Part shown: one piece after another, positions 51,706 to 60,258 of the stretch | Layout: the number at the start of each line of letters is the position of its first letter | Position numbering within the stretch: the first letter of the stretch is position 1 | NCBI GenBank assembly: GCA_036556905.1 | Contig: DATBIM010000053.1 | Span: 73,335-137,334, forward strand | Reading direction: 5' to 3' | Source of the DNA: 40CM-4-69-5 sp036556905 | GTDB lineage: Bacteria; Methylomirabilota; Methylomirabilia; Rokubacteriales; CSP1-6 | DNA: 64,000 nt | Position numbers and translations under genes: made by a program | The notes under the pieces: generated by a model | Databases searched by the model: none | Told to the model about the DNA's origin: nothing | What the model saw: the letters and a program-made list of their open reading frames with translations, nothing else

Positions 51706-52583
51706 TCGGCGTGCCGGGAGCCTGGTCGACCGAGCGGTTGGCCAGCGCGCTCGGGCAGGCCGGCGCCGACCCGCTGGTGGTGGATCTCGCCGCCTGCAGC
51801 CTGCGCCTGCCCGATCCCCGCCTCTTCCATCAGGGCCGACCCGTCGAGGGACTGGCCGGGGCCCTGGTGAAGAAGATCGGCGACACGGCGGAGGGGCCAG
51901 GGGTGATCCAGCGTCTCAACCTGCTCCACCACCTGGAGCGGACCGGCGTACCGGTCCTGAGCCCGCCGGGTCGGCTGGAGGTCGCCGCCAACCGCTATCG
52001 GATGACGCTGGAGCTGGCCCGGGCGGGTGTTCCCCTTCCTGACACGCTGGTGACCGAGGATCCCGCCGAGGCCGAGGCTGCGGTGGAGCGGTTCGGGGCG
52101 GCCGTGGTGAAGCCGCTCTACACCTCCAAGGGCCGGGGGATGCAGCGGGTGGATCCCAGCCTCGATCTCCGGGCCTTCTTCGCGCGCTGGCGACACGAGA
52201 CCGGTCCCATCTATCTCCAGCGCTTCATCAAGCATCCCGGCCGTGACCTCGGACTCGCCGTGCTCGAGGGCAAGTGCCTGGGGGCGTACTGGCGGGTTGC
52301 CCGTGACGATCAATGGATGACGACGATCCATTCGGGGGGCCGTTACGAGGCTGCGGAGCCGGGATCCGAAGCCATTGAGATCGCGCTCCGGGCGGCCGGG
52401 CACTTCGGCCTCCTCTTCACCGGCGTCGATCTGATGGAGACGCCCGAGGGCGGCTGGGTGGTGCTGGAGGTGAGCGCCTTCGGCGGGTTCCGCGGGCTCC
52501 TCGCGGCGCACGGAATCGACGCGGCGCCGGCTCTGGCGGGGGCTGCGCTCAACCGCTTCGGGCGCCGCCGCCCCTCGCCGTGA
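51690..52583 (+). CDS. GAK-system-type ATP-grasp enzyme
   Basis: 297 aa. RimK-like ATP-grasp: VAANRYRMTLELARAGVPLPDTL, AAVVKPLYTSKGRGMQRV (ATP-binding Lys and glycine loop), YLQRFIKHPGRDLGLAV, LLFTGVDLMETPEGGWVVLEV (metal-binding Asp/Glu) and SAFGGFRG. Such enzymes ligate a carboxylate to an amine through an acyl phosphate. Position between a kinase fusion and an HprK-related kinase and beside amphi-Trp genes is that of the ATP-grasp member of the GAK system described in the TIGRFAM collection. The acceptor is unknown, possibly a peptide tail. Confidence 0.85.
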   Translation: MRVAVIGVPGAWSTERLASALGQAGADPLVVDLAACSLRLPDPRLFHQGRPVEGLAGALVKKIGDTAEGPGVIQRLNLLHHLERTGVPVLSPPGRLEVAANRYRMTLELARAGVPLPDTLVTEDPAEAEAAVERFGAAVVKPLYTSKGRGMQRVDPSLDLRAFFARWRHETGPIYLQRFIKHPGRDLGLAVLEGKCLGAYWRVARDDQWMTTIHSGGRYEAAEPGSEAIEIALRAAGHFGLLFTGVDLMETPEGGWVVLEVSAFGGFRGLLAAHGIDAAPALAGAALNRFGRRRPSP

Positions 52584-53629
52584 CCGACCTCCACGCGCTC
52601 GGCCGCGGGGTGCCGACGCCCTACGTGCTCTCGCTCCGCTTCGTCGACGTTCCCCTGCGGGTTCGCACCAACGATGCCGACGTATGGGCGAGTCTCGGAC
52701 ACTACTTCGAGCCCTGGGTGACGCCGGGCGATGCTGCTCCGGTGGCGGTGGTGACCCTCGTCCAGGGTCATCCGCGCCCGGAGGGAACGTTCGCCGACGT
52801 GGCCCGCCGCGACGGGAAGGCGGTGAAGGAAGCGGTGCGGCTCGAACCGCACGGGCGGCTCATCCTCAAGCGTCGCACCGGAGTGCTCATGGGGCTCGCG
52901 CCGGGTCGTGCCGTCGCCGTGGGGGACCTCCGGGCCAACCTGAATCAGGCGATCAACCTGGTCAACGCCTGTTACGCCAAGGCCGTGGTCGAGCGCGGCT
53001 ACCTGCTGCTTCACGCCTCGGCGGTGGCGAAGGGCCAGGATGTCGTGGCCCTGGCCGGGGTGCCCGGCGCCGGCAAGTCTACGGCGGCGCTCCACCTCGT
53101 CGAGGCCGGCTTTCGCTTCGTGTCCAATGACCGCCTGCTCGTCCGCGCGACCCCCGGGGGCGTCGACGCGTTGGGCTACCCCAAGCAGCCGCGGGTCAAC
53201 CCGGGAACCGTGCTTCACCATCCCCGGCTCGCGGCGCGACTCAAGCCCGAGGAGCGGCAGGCGCTGGCCGCGATGGAACCGGCGTCGCTCTGGGGCCTCG
53301 AGCGGAAATGCGACGTCGATCTCGATGCGCTCTACGGGCGGGGGACAGTGGTGTTGCGCGGCAGGCTGCGGGTCCTCGTGCTCCTGCGCTGGAGGCTGGG
53401 CGGCGACGGTTTCGCGGTGCGGCCGATCGCCGGCGCCGCCGCCCTGAGCCAGCTCGACCTCTTCGCCAAGGACCTTGGCGTGTTCGATCTGGACCAGGCG
53501 CCCGGCGCTCCCCGTGACGCGGAGGCCTCGGCCAGGTACGCGAGGCTACTCGACTGCCTGCACGTGCTCGACGTGACGGGCCGACCCGATTTCCCGGCCC
53601 TGGTGGGCGTCGTGCGCGGATTGCTGTAA
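52580..53629 (+). CDS. HprK-related kinase (type B)
   Basis: 349 aa. Residues 1-130 are an N-terminal domain of unknown role; VVALAGVPGAGKSTAALHLVEA is a Walker A (Lys near 161), and RFVSNDRLLV corresponds to the HprK strand with paired acids. After the P-loop it keeps the HprK fold (GYPKQPRVNPGT). Unlike true HprK there is no HPr target nearby, so it may phosphorylate a Ser in another protein such as an amphi-Trp protein, or a small molecule. GTG 52580 overlaps the ATP-grasp stop by 4 bp, closing the operon. Confidence 0.83.
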   Translation: MTDLHALGRGVPTPYVLSLRFVDVPLRVRTNDADVWASLGHYFEPWVTPGDAAPVAVVTLVQGHPRPEGTFADVARRDGKAVKEAVRLEPHGRLILKRRTGVLMGLAPGRAVAVGDLRANLNQAINLVNACYAKAVVERGYLLLHASAVAKGQDVVALAGVPGAGKSTAALHLVEAGFRFVSNDRLLVRATPGGVDALGYPKQPRVNPGTVLHHPRLAARLKPEERQALAAMEPASLWGLERKCDVDLDALYGRGTVVLRGRLRVLVLLRWRLGGDGFAVRPIAGAAALSQLDLFAKDLGVFDLDQAPGAPRDAEASARYARLLDCLHVLDVTGRPDFPALVGVVRGLL

Positions 53630-53660
53630 CCGGGCGGGGCCGAGGCCGCTCGTCCGGCTG

Positions 53661-53699
53661 GTAACGGAAGATTTACTCGCCCGTCATTGACTGTTAACG
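53661..53699 (+). promoter_or_regulatory. Pho-box array before second PhoB-like gene
   Basis: GTAACG (53661), TTTACT (53672), GTCATT (53683) and TTAACG (53694): four hexamers at an exact 11-bp period, ending 21 bp before the GTG start. Autoregulation of the regulator is likely. No clean -10 is visible. Confidence 0.65.
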
Positions 53700-53720
53700 C
53701 TGGAGTCGGACTCTGGGTCC

Positions 53721-54491
53721 GTGGCGAAGACGACGGGAGAGGTGGGTCGGCAGCCCGGGCGGACGCCCGCTCCCCAGCGTCTCGGGCGCGTCCTCGTCGT
53801 CGAGGACGAGCCGGATGTCGCCGAGCTCCTCCGGTACAACCTCCAGAAGGAAGGCTGGGAAGTGGTCACCGTGGCCAACGGCGCCGAGGTTCTGCGCCGC
53901 GTCCGCGAGGCCCGCCCGGACGTCATTCTCCTCGACATCATGGTGCCCCAGCTCAACGGCTGGGAGGTCTGTCGCCGTCTCAAGCAGGACGCCGAGACGC
54001 GGACCATCCCGATCATCATGGTCACCGGCCGCGTCGAGGAAGGCGACAAGGTCCTGGGCTTCGAGCTGGGCGCCGACGACTACGTCACCAAGCCATTCTC
54101 GCCGCGCGAGCTGATCGCGCGCATTCGCGCCGTCGTGCGCCGCGGCCGAGCCGAGGGGCCGGAGGAGCGCAGGCACTACCTCAAGTCCGGCGACCTCGAG
54201 GTGGATCGCCACCGCTTCGAGGTGCGGATGGGCGGCAAGCCCGTCGAGCTCACCCCCAAGGAGTTCGAGCTGCTGGCGGCGCTGGTGGGGACGCCCGGCC
54301 GGGTCTTCGGCCGTGAGGAGCTCCTCGACCTCGTCTGGGGCCGAGACGGCTTTGTGGAGCCACGCACCGTGGACGTCCACGTCGCGCGCCTGCGGGGCAA
54401 GTTCACCGCGGCCAGGCTGCCGGCGCCGGCCATCGAGACCGTGCGGGGCATCGGCTATCGCTTCCGGGAGCCCAAGGGAGGCACGTCGTAG
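53721..54491 (+). CDS. PhoB-type response regulator beside pst
   Basis: 256 aa. About 20 extra residues precede RVLVVEDEPDVAELLRYNLQ. Acceptor Asp in VILLDIMVPQLNG, Lys in DYVTKPFSP, winged helix LTPKEFELLAALVGTPGRVFG and ETRTVDVHVARLR-like (EPRTVDVHVARLRGKF). It is similar in design to the regulator at 31.1 kb but has no kinase beside it; its Pho-box array and position in front of pstS make it the better PhoB candidate. Confidence 0.88.
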   Translation: MAKTTGEVGRQPGRTPAPQRLGRVLVVEDEPDVAELLRYNLQKEGWEVVTVANGAEVLRRVREARPDVILLDIMVPQLNGWEVCRRLKQDAETRTIPIIMVTGRVEEGDKVLGFELGADDYVTKPFSPRELIARIRAVVRRGRAEGPEERRHYLKSGDLEVDRHRFEVRMGGKPVELTPKEFELLAALVGTPGRVFGREELLDLVWGRDGFVEPRTVDVHVARLRGKFTAARLPAPAIETVRGIGYRFREPKGGTS

Positions 54492-54498
54492 CCAGTCC

Positions 54499-54537
54499 GT
54501 AACAGTCTTGTAACACCGGGGTTACGGAGTCGAAACA
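54499..54537 (+). promoter_or_regulatory. Pho-box array before pstS
   Basis: GTAACA (54499-54504), GTAACA (54510-54515), GTTACG (54521-54526) and GAAACA (54532-54537) at exact 11-bp steps; the first two are perfect copies. It lies 31-69 bp upstream of the pstS ATG. This is the strongest array in the window and sits where PhoB should act. Confidence 0.72.
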
Positions 54538-54567
54538 TTGCTGAGAGACCATAACGGAGGAGGGCGC

Positions 54568-55536
54568 ATGAAGAAGCGTGGAATCGCGGCAGGGGTGGTG
54601 GCCATGGTCCTGACGGCGGTGGTCACGGCTGCCCAGGTCAAGGTCGATCCGCAGCTGGCGTCGTACAAGGTGGTCGGCGGCGTGAGCGGGAATCTCTCCA
54701 GCGTGGGTTCGGACACCCTCAACAACCTCATGACGTACTGGGCGGAAAACTTCCAGAAATTCTATCCGAACGCCAAGATTCAGATCGAGGGCAAGGGGTC
54801 GTCCACGGCACCACCGGCGCTCATCGCCGGCGCCGCCCAGCTCGGCCCGATGTCGCGGCCGATGAAGGGCAGTGAGATCGACCAGTTCGAGAAGCGCTAT
54901 GGCTACAAGCCCACGGCGCTGCGGACGGCCGTCGATGCCCTGGCGGTCTTCGTGAACAAGGACAACCCCGTGAAGTGCCTGACGGTCGCTCAGGTCGATG
55001 CGATGTTCTCGAAGTCCCGTCGGCACGGATACCGGGAGGACATTCGCACGTGGGGCCAGGTGGGGCTCACCGGCGAGTGGGCGAGCCGGCCGATCAGCCT
55101 GTATGGCCGCAACTCGGCGTCCGGCACCTACGGATTCTTCAAGGAGCACACGCTCAAGAACGGCGATTACAAGGATGAGGTGAAGGAGCAGCCGGGCTCG
55201 GCCTCGGTGGTGCAGGGCGTCACCGTCGACCGCTTCGCCGCGGGGTACAGCGGCATCGGCTACGCCACCGCGGGCGTCCGGGCGGTGCCGCTGGCCGAGA
55301 AGGAAGGCGGCAAGTGCGTGGAGGCGGTCGCCGACACCGCGTACGCCGGCACCTATCCACTCGCCCGCTTCCTGTACGTCTACATCAACAAGGCGCCGGG
55401 CAAGCCGCTGGATCCGCTGACCCGGGAATTCGCCAAGCTCATGCTGGCCAAGGACGGTCAGTCCGACGTGGTGAAGGACGGGTACTTCCCGATCCCGGCC
55501 TCCATCGCCAGGGAAGAGCTGAACAAGATCCAGTAA
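54568..55536 (+). CDS. pstS: Phosphate-binding periplasmic protein
   Basis: 322 aa. A signal peptide (KKRGIAAGVVAMVLTAVVTAAQ) of about 22 residues. VVGGVSGNLSSVGSDTLNNLMTYW is the phosphate loop with Ser/Thr and Asp contacts; GKGSSTAPPALIAGAAQLGPMSR and GRNSASGTYGFFKEH give the other contacts. GGAGGAGG before ATG 54568 sets the start. It is behind a four-part Pho-box array. It binds phosphate and delivers it to PstC/PstA. Confidence 0.93.
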   Translation: MKKRGIAAGVVAMVLTAVVTAAQVKVDPQLASYKVVGGVSGNLSSVGSDTLNNLMTYWAENFQKFYPNAKIQIEGKGSSTAPPALIAGAAQLGPMSRPMKGSEIDQFEKRYGYKPTALRTAVDALAVFVNKDNPVKCLTVAQVDAMFSKSRRHGYREDIRTWGQVGLTGEWASRPISLYGRNSASGTYGFFKEHTLKNGDYKDEVKEQPGSASVVQGVTVDRFAAGYSGIGYATAGVRAVPLAEKEGGKCVEAVADTAYAGTYPLARFLYVYINKAPGKPLDPLTREFAKLMLAKDGQSDVVKDGYFPIPASIAREELNKIQ

Positions 55537-55545
55537 GGACGCTCA

Positions 55546-57822
55546 TTGGCCGTCACCGTCGAGAGGTTGCCAGCGGGCGGGCCGGAGGTTCCGGCCCGCC
55601 CGCTTGATGCGTCGCCGGCCCAGCGGCGACGTCGCGTGCTCCTGGACCGCTGGGCCACGCGCCTGGTGGCTCTGGGTGGCGTCATCATTATCGCTTCTAT
55701 CCTGGCCATCCTGCTGGTCATCGTGGCCGAGGTGTATCCGCTGTTCAAGGCGCCTCGGGCCGAGCGCCTGGCGAGCTACCGCATGGCCGGCGTCGCCCCG
55801 GCATCGGGCGAGGCGGCGGGCGTCGACGAGTATCGGGAGGTGGCCTACCTGCTCGGCGCCGACGGTGTGCTGCACCTGGCCCCTCTTCGCGCCGAGCAGC
55901 CCCTGCCGCCGGTCCCCGTGCCTGAGCTGGGGGACGCGCGCCTGACCGCGGTTGTTCAGTATGAGCGCACCCGTCACATCCTGGGGACATCCGACGGACG
56001 CGTCATCGGGCTCGAGATGACGTTCAACGTTGACTTCGGCCAAGGCCGACGCGCCGTGAGCCCGGCTCCTGGCTTCGGGCCGCCGGCTCGCATCGACGAG
56101 CAACGGCGCCCGGTCCAGGGTCTGGCCGCGGCGGCGCCTCCGGATGGACTCCGGGTCGTGGCTCAGTTTGGGCCGCGCGATCTCGTCGTCCAGCGGGTCG
56201 TCGAGCGGAAGTCCCTGATCGGGGTCCCTCGTCGGGAAGAGTTGCTGCAGCCGCTTCCCATCGACATCGAGGGCGAGATCACCGCGCTCCGCATGGACGG
56301 CCGGGGCGATGACCTGTTCCTCGGCACCTCCCGCGGGCAGCTGATTCGGGTCGATCTGCGGGATCCGGCGGCGCCCGCCCGGGCCGAGACCGTGAGCGTG
56401 AGCCAGAGCGGCGCGTCGGTCACCGTCCTGGGGAAGCTCATCGGCGATCGGACTCTCGTGGTCGGTGACGCCGACGGCAAGGTGAGCTCCTGGCAGCTGC
56501 TCCCCCCGCCGGACGGGGGGACGCCTCGGCTGACCCGCATTCACGACTTCGTACCCCACGCGGGCCCGGTGACCGCCTTCGCGTCCTCCCTTCGGGACAA
56601 GGGCTTCGTCACCGGTGACGGCGCCGGCACTGTCCGCCTGCACTATGGAACGTCCGGGCGCACGCTGCTCACGTTGCCCGGCGCTGGCGACGCGAGCGCT
56701 CTCGTGTTCGCCCCCAAGGCCGACGGCGTGCTCGTCGCCGATCGTGCCGGCACGCTGGGGCACTGGAGTCTCGACAATCCCCACCCCGAGGCCACCCTGC
56801 CCACGCTCTTCGGCAAGGTGTGGTACGAGGGGTATTCGGCGCCCGCCTACGTCTGGCAGTCCACCGGCGGCACCGACGACTTCGAGGCCAAGTTCAGCCT
56901 GACACCGCTCGTCTTCGGCACCCTCAAGGGCACCTTCTACGCCCTGATCTTCGCGGTGCCCCTGGCCTTGCTGGCCGCCCTGTACGTCAGCGAGTTCATG
57001 CATCCGAACCTCAAGGCCTACGTCAAGCCGGTGGTCGAGATCATGGCCGCCCTGCCGAGCGTGGTCCTGGGCTTTCTGGCCGGGCTCTGGCTGGCTCCGA
57101 TCGTCGAGCGCATCGTGCCCGGCCTCTTCGTGCTGCCGCTGGTGCTGCCGCTGGTCATCCTGACCGCGCTGCTCCTCTGGCGACTGGTTCCGGCGGCGCT
57201 GCGGCGAAGGGTCCGCGCGGGCGTCGAGGTCTTCTTGCTCGTCCCCGTGGTGGTGGTGGGGGCCTGGCTCGCCTTCGAGCTGGGGGGTCTGATCGAGGCG
57301 AGGCTCATGGCCGGCGACTATCGGGGCTGGCTCCTGTCCGCCCTCGGCCTCACGTACGACCAGCGCAACTCGCTGGTGGTGGGCGTGGCCATGGGCTTCG
57401 CGGTGATTCCCATCATCTTCACCATCGCCGAGGATTCGCTCAGCAACGTACCCCAGCACCTGCGCGCGGGTTCCCTGGCGCTGGGCGCCACCCGCTGGCA
57501 GACGGCCCTGCGCATCGTCCTGCCCACGGCCAGCCCGGGGATCTTCTCGGCCATCATGATCGGCTTCGGTCGGGCCGTGGGCGAGACGATGATCGTGCTG
57601 ATGGCCACGGGTAACACGCCGGTGATGGACGGGTCGATCTTCAGCGGCTTCCGCGCGTTGTCCGCCAACATCGCGGTGGAGCTGCCGGAAGCGCCCGAAG
57701 GCGGCACCCTCTTCCGCGTCCTGTTCCTGGCGGCCTTTCTCCTGTTTTGTCTCACGTTCGCCATCAACACGGTGGCCGAGCTGGTCCGCCTGCGGCTCCG
57801 GCGGAAGTACCGGTACCTGTGA
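55546..57822 (+). CDS. pstC: Phosphate ABC transporter permease with beta-propeller insert
   Basis: 758 aa from TTG 55546. TM1 near residues 42-66, then about 340 residues outside the membrane containing WD/PQQ-like blades (LGTSDGRVIGLEM, LFLGTSRGQLIRVDL, VVGDADGKVSSWQL, FVTGDGAGTVRLHYG, VLVADRAGTLGHWSL), then the permease core with the EAA-type loop LRAGSLALGATRWQTALRIVLP. Large PstC proteins of this plan are known in Pseudomonas-like bacteria. The propeller may contact PstS or sense envelope conditions. GTGA overlap with pstA. Confidence 0.9.
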   Translation: MAVTVERLPAGGPEVPARPLDASPAQRRRRVLLDRWATRLVALGGVIIIASILAILLVIVAEVYPLFKAPRAERLASYRMAGVAPASGEAAGVDEYREVAYLLGADGVLHLAPLRAEQPLPPVPVPELGDARLTAVVQYERTRHILGTSDGRVIGLEMTFNVDFGQGRRAVSPAPGFGPPARIDEQRRPVQGLAAAAPPDGLRVVAQFGPRDLVVQRVVERKSLIGVPRREELLQPLPIDIEGEITALRMDGRGDDLFLGTSRGQLIRVDLRDPAAPARAETVSVSQSGASVTVLGKLIGDRTLVVGDADGKVSSWQLLPPPDGGTPRLTRIHDFVPHAGPVTAFASSLRDKGFVTGDGAGTVRLHYGTSGRTLLTLPGAGDASALVFAPKADGVLVADRAGTLGHWSLDNPHPEATLPTLFGKVWYEGYSAPAYVWQSTGGTDDFEAKFSLTPLVFGTLKGTFYALIFAVPLALLAALYVSEFMHPNLKAYVKPVVEIMAALPSVVLGFLAGLWLAPIVERIVPGLFVLPLVLPLVILTALLLWRLVPAALRRRVRAGVEVFLLVPVVVVGAWLAFELGGLIEARLMAGDYRGWLLSALGLTYDQRNSLVVGVAMGFAVIPIIFTIAEDSLSNVPQHLRAGSLALGATRWQTALRIVLPTASPGIFSAIMIGFGRAVGETMIVLMATGNTPVMDGSIFSGFRALSANIAVELPEAPEGGTLFRVLFLAAFLLFCLTFAINTVAELVRLRLRRKYRYL

Positions 57823-59417
57823 AGGCGCTCTGGCGCAGCGGAGAGCCGTTCGTCTGGTTGACCGGTGGCGCGCTCGCCCTGGCCCTGCTCATGGTGGTGG
57901 GCCTGGTAGGGATCATCCTCGTGAACGGGCTCGGGTTCTTCTGGCCGTCGGCGGTGCTGCGGGCCACCCTGCGGGACGGCACCGTGATGACCGGTCAGGT
58001 AGTCGAGCGGGAGCGAGTGCCGGGCCGACCGGGTGAGTACCGCATCAAGGTGAGAGTGGCCAACCGCGACCTCTATGGCGCTGACTTCGTCTGGGTGGAC
58101 GAGGGCCGGATCGCCGGGCGGACGTACCCGGAGGACGTGGCCATCATCGAGCGCACCGAGTGGGGGCTCCTCGTCGGTACCATTCGAGAGCTGCGCGAGG
58201 GGGACCGGGTGGTGGCCAAGGGCCCGGCGGCGTGGGCCGAGGCCGAGCGACGCCTGCCCGAGGCGATGCAGATTCGCCGGACCATCCGAGGGATCGAGAC
58301 CGGTGCCATCGGCACGATCAATCATGCGCAGGAGCGGGCCCGGCTGCGGCTCCGCGGCCTCGAGCTCAAGGGCGTCACCACGGGGGAGCGCGTCGAGTCC
58401 CTCCAGCGAGAGATCGCCGGGCTGCAACAACGCTACGACGTCGAGGCGGCCCGACTGGCCGCCCTGCGCAAGCAGGCCACGGCGAGCCTGGTCGTCGCGG
58501 CCGACCAGGGCAAGGTGAAGCCGCTGCCGCTCGCCGACGTCGTGGCCGTCTACTTTCCCAATCAGATGGGAGTGGCCGCCAAGGCGGTCCACTACGTGAC
58601 GCGGGTGTGGGAGTTCGTCAGCGATGACCCCCGGGAGTCCAACACCGAGGGGGGCGTGTTCCCGGCGATCTTCGGGACCGTCATGATGGTGATGATCATG
58701 TCCATCGTGACCACCCCCCTGGGTGTGCTGGCCGCCTTCTACCTCCGCGAGTACGCTCGCCAGGGACCGTTCGTGAGCGCGGTGCGCATCGCCGTGAACA
58801 ACCTGGCCGGTGTGCCCTCGATCGTCTTCGGTGTGTTCGGGGTCGGCTTCTTCATCTACTTCGTGGGCGGCACGATCGATCAGCTGTTCTTCGCCGAGGC
58901 GCTCCCCACCCCGACCTTCGGCACGGGCGGTATCCTGTGGGCCGCGCTGACGCTGGCCCTGCTCACCATCCCGGTGGTCATCGTGGCCACCGAGGAGGGG
59001 CTGGCCGCCATCCCGGGAGGCATGCGGGAGGCGTCGCTCGCGCTGGGCGCGACCAAGCTGGAAACCACCCTGCGGGTGGTGCTGCCGGCGGTGATGCCCT
59101 CGATCCTCACCGGCCTCATCCTGGCCATGGCCCGGGCGGCCGGTGAGGTGGCGCCCCTGATGCTCACCGGGGTGGTCAAGCTGGCGCCGTCCCTGCCGCT
59201 CGACGGATTCTGGCCCTTCCTGCACCTCGACCGCAAGTTCATGCACCTCGGGTTCCACATCTACGACGTGGGCTTTCAGTCGCCCAACGTCGACGCGGCG
59301 CGGCCGATGGTCTTCACCACGACGCTCCTGCTGCTGGGCATCGTGGTGCTCATGAACCTGTTCGCGATCACGCTGAGGAACCGGTTGCGCCGGAAGTACG
59401 TGGCTGTGGCAATCTAG
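57819..59417 (+). CDS. pstA: Phosphate ABC transporter permease with large insert
   Basis: 532 aa. TM1 near residue 15-38, then about 220 residues before the permease helices, including a coiled coil (ERVESLQREIAGLQQRYDVEA). The core includes AIFGTVMMVMIMSIVTTPLGV and the cytoplasmic EAA loop MREASLALGATKLETTLRVVLP. The insert parallels that in PstC, so the two probably form a joint extracytoplasmic platform. GTG 57819. Confidence 0.9.
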   Translation: MKALWRSGEPFVWLTGGALALALLMVVGLVGIILVNGLGFFWPSAVLRATLRDGTVMTGQVVERERVPGRPGEYRIKVRVANRDLYGADFVWVDEGRIAGRTYPEDVAIIERTEWGLLVGTIRELREGDRVVAKGPAAWAEAERRLPEAMQIRRTIRGIETGAIGTINHAQERARLRLRGLELKGVTTGERVESLQREIAGLQQRYDVEAARLAALRKQATASLVVAADQGKVKPLPLADVVAVYFPNQMGVAAKAVHYVTRVWEFVSDDPRESNTEGGVFPAIFGTVMMVMIMSIVTTPLGVLAAFYLREYARQGPFVSAVRIAVNNLAGVPSIVFGVFGVGFFIYFVGGTIDQLFFAEALPTPTFGTGGILWAALTLALLTIPVVIVATEEGLAAIPGGMREASLALGATKLETTLRVVLPAVMPSILTGLILAMARAAGEVAPLMLTGVVKLAPSLPLDGFWPFLHLDRKFMHLGFHIYDVGFQSPNVDAARPMVFTTTLLLLGIVVLMNLFAITLRNRLRRKYVAVAI

Positions 59418-59426
59418 GGAGGACAC

Positions 59427-60245
59427 ATGGCCCCCAACGTTCAGGTGACGGCGAGCCTCAACCCCCGGGCCAGCACCGGCCCCCTGCTCGAGCCGCCCAT
59501 GGTGGAGATCGAGCACCTCTCGCTCTGGTACGGCGCCAAGCAGGCTCTCCGTGACGTCTCCATGGCCGTGCCCAAGCACCGGGTGACTGCGTACATCGGG
59601 CCCTCGGGGTGCGGCAAGACCACCCTGCTCCGGTGCCTGAACCGGATGAACGACCTCGTGGACGGGGTCAGGATCGAGGGCACCATTCGCATCGGCGGCG
59701 CCGACATCTACGACCCGGCGCTCGAGATCACCGAGCTCCGCAAGCGCGTGGGCATGGTCTTCCAGAAGTCCAACCCGTTCCCGAAGTCGATCTTCGAGAA
59801 CGTGGCCTACGGGCCGCGGATCCTGGGGGTGCGCAGCGGCGACGATCTCGCCGGCATCGTCGAACGCAGCCTGCGAGCCGCTGCGCTGTGGGACGAGGTC
59901 GAGGACCGCCTGCACGACTCGGCCCTGGGCCTCTCCGGCGGCCAGCAGCAGCGGCTCTGCATCGCGCGGGCCATTGCCGTGGAGCCCGACGTGCTCCTGA
60001 TGGACGAGCCGTGCTCGGCCCTGGATCCGATCGCCACCGCCAAGATCGAAGAGCTCATGCTGGAGCTCAAGGCCAGCTTCACCATCGTGATCGTGACCCA
60101 TAACATGCAGCAGGCCGCACGAGTGAGCGACTACACGGGGTTCATGCTGCTGGGGGAGCTGGCCGAGTTCGGCGTGACGCGAGAGCTTTTCACCAACCCT
60201 CGGGACAAGCGGACCGAGGACTACATCACCGGCCGGTTCGGATAA
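59427..60245 (+). CDS. pstB: Phosphate ABC transporter ATPase
   Basis: 272 aa. Walker A GPSGCGKTTLLRCLNRMND, Q-loop VGMVFQKSNPFPKS, signature LSGGQQQRLCIARAI, Walker B VLLMDEPCSALDPIAT, H-loop VIVTHNMQQAARVSD. All motifs intact, in contrast to the degenerate ABC protein at 44.4 kb. Starts 9 bp after pstA. Confidence 0.96.
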   Translation: MAPNVQVTASLNPRASTGPLLEPPMVEIEHLSLWYGAKQALRDVSMAVPKHRVTAYIGPSGCGKTTLLRCLNRMNDLVDGVRIEGTIRIGGADIYDPALEITELRKRVGMVFQKSNPFPKSIFENVAYGPRILGVRSGDDLAGIVERSLRAAALWDEVEDRLHDSALGLSGGQQQRLCIARAIAVEPDVLLMDEPCSALDPIATAKIEELMLELKASFTIVIVTHNMQQAARVSDYTGFMLLGELAEFGVTRELFTNPRDKRTEDYITGRFG

Positions 60246-60258
60246 TCGGGAGCGGGCG

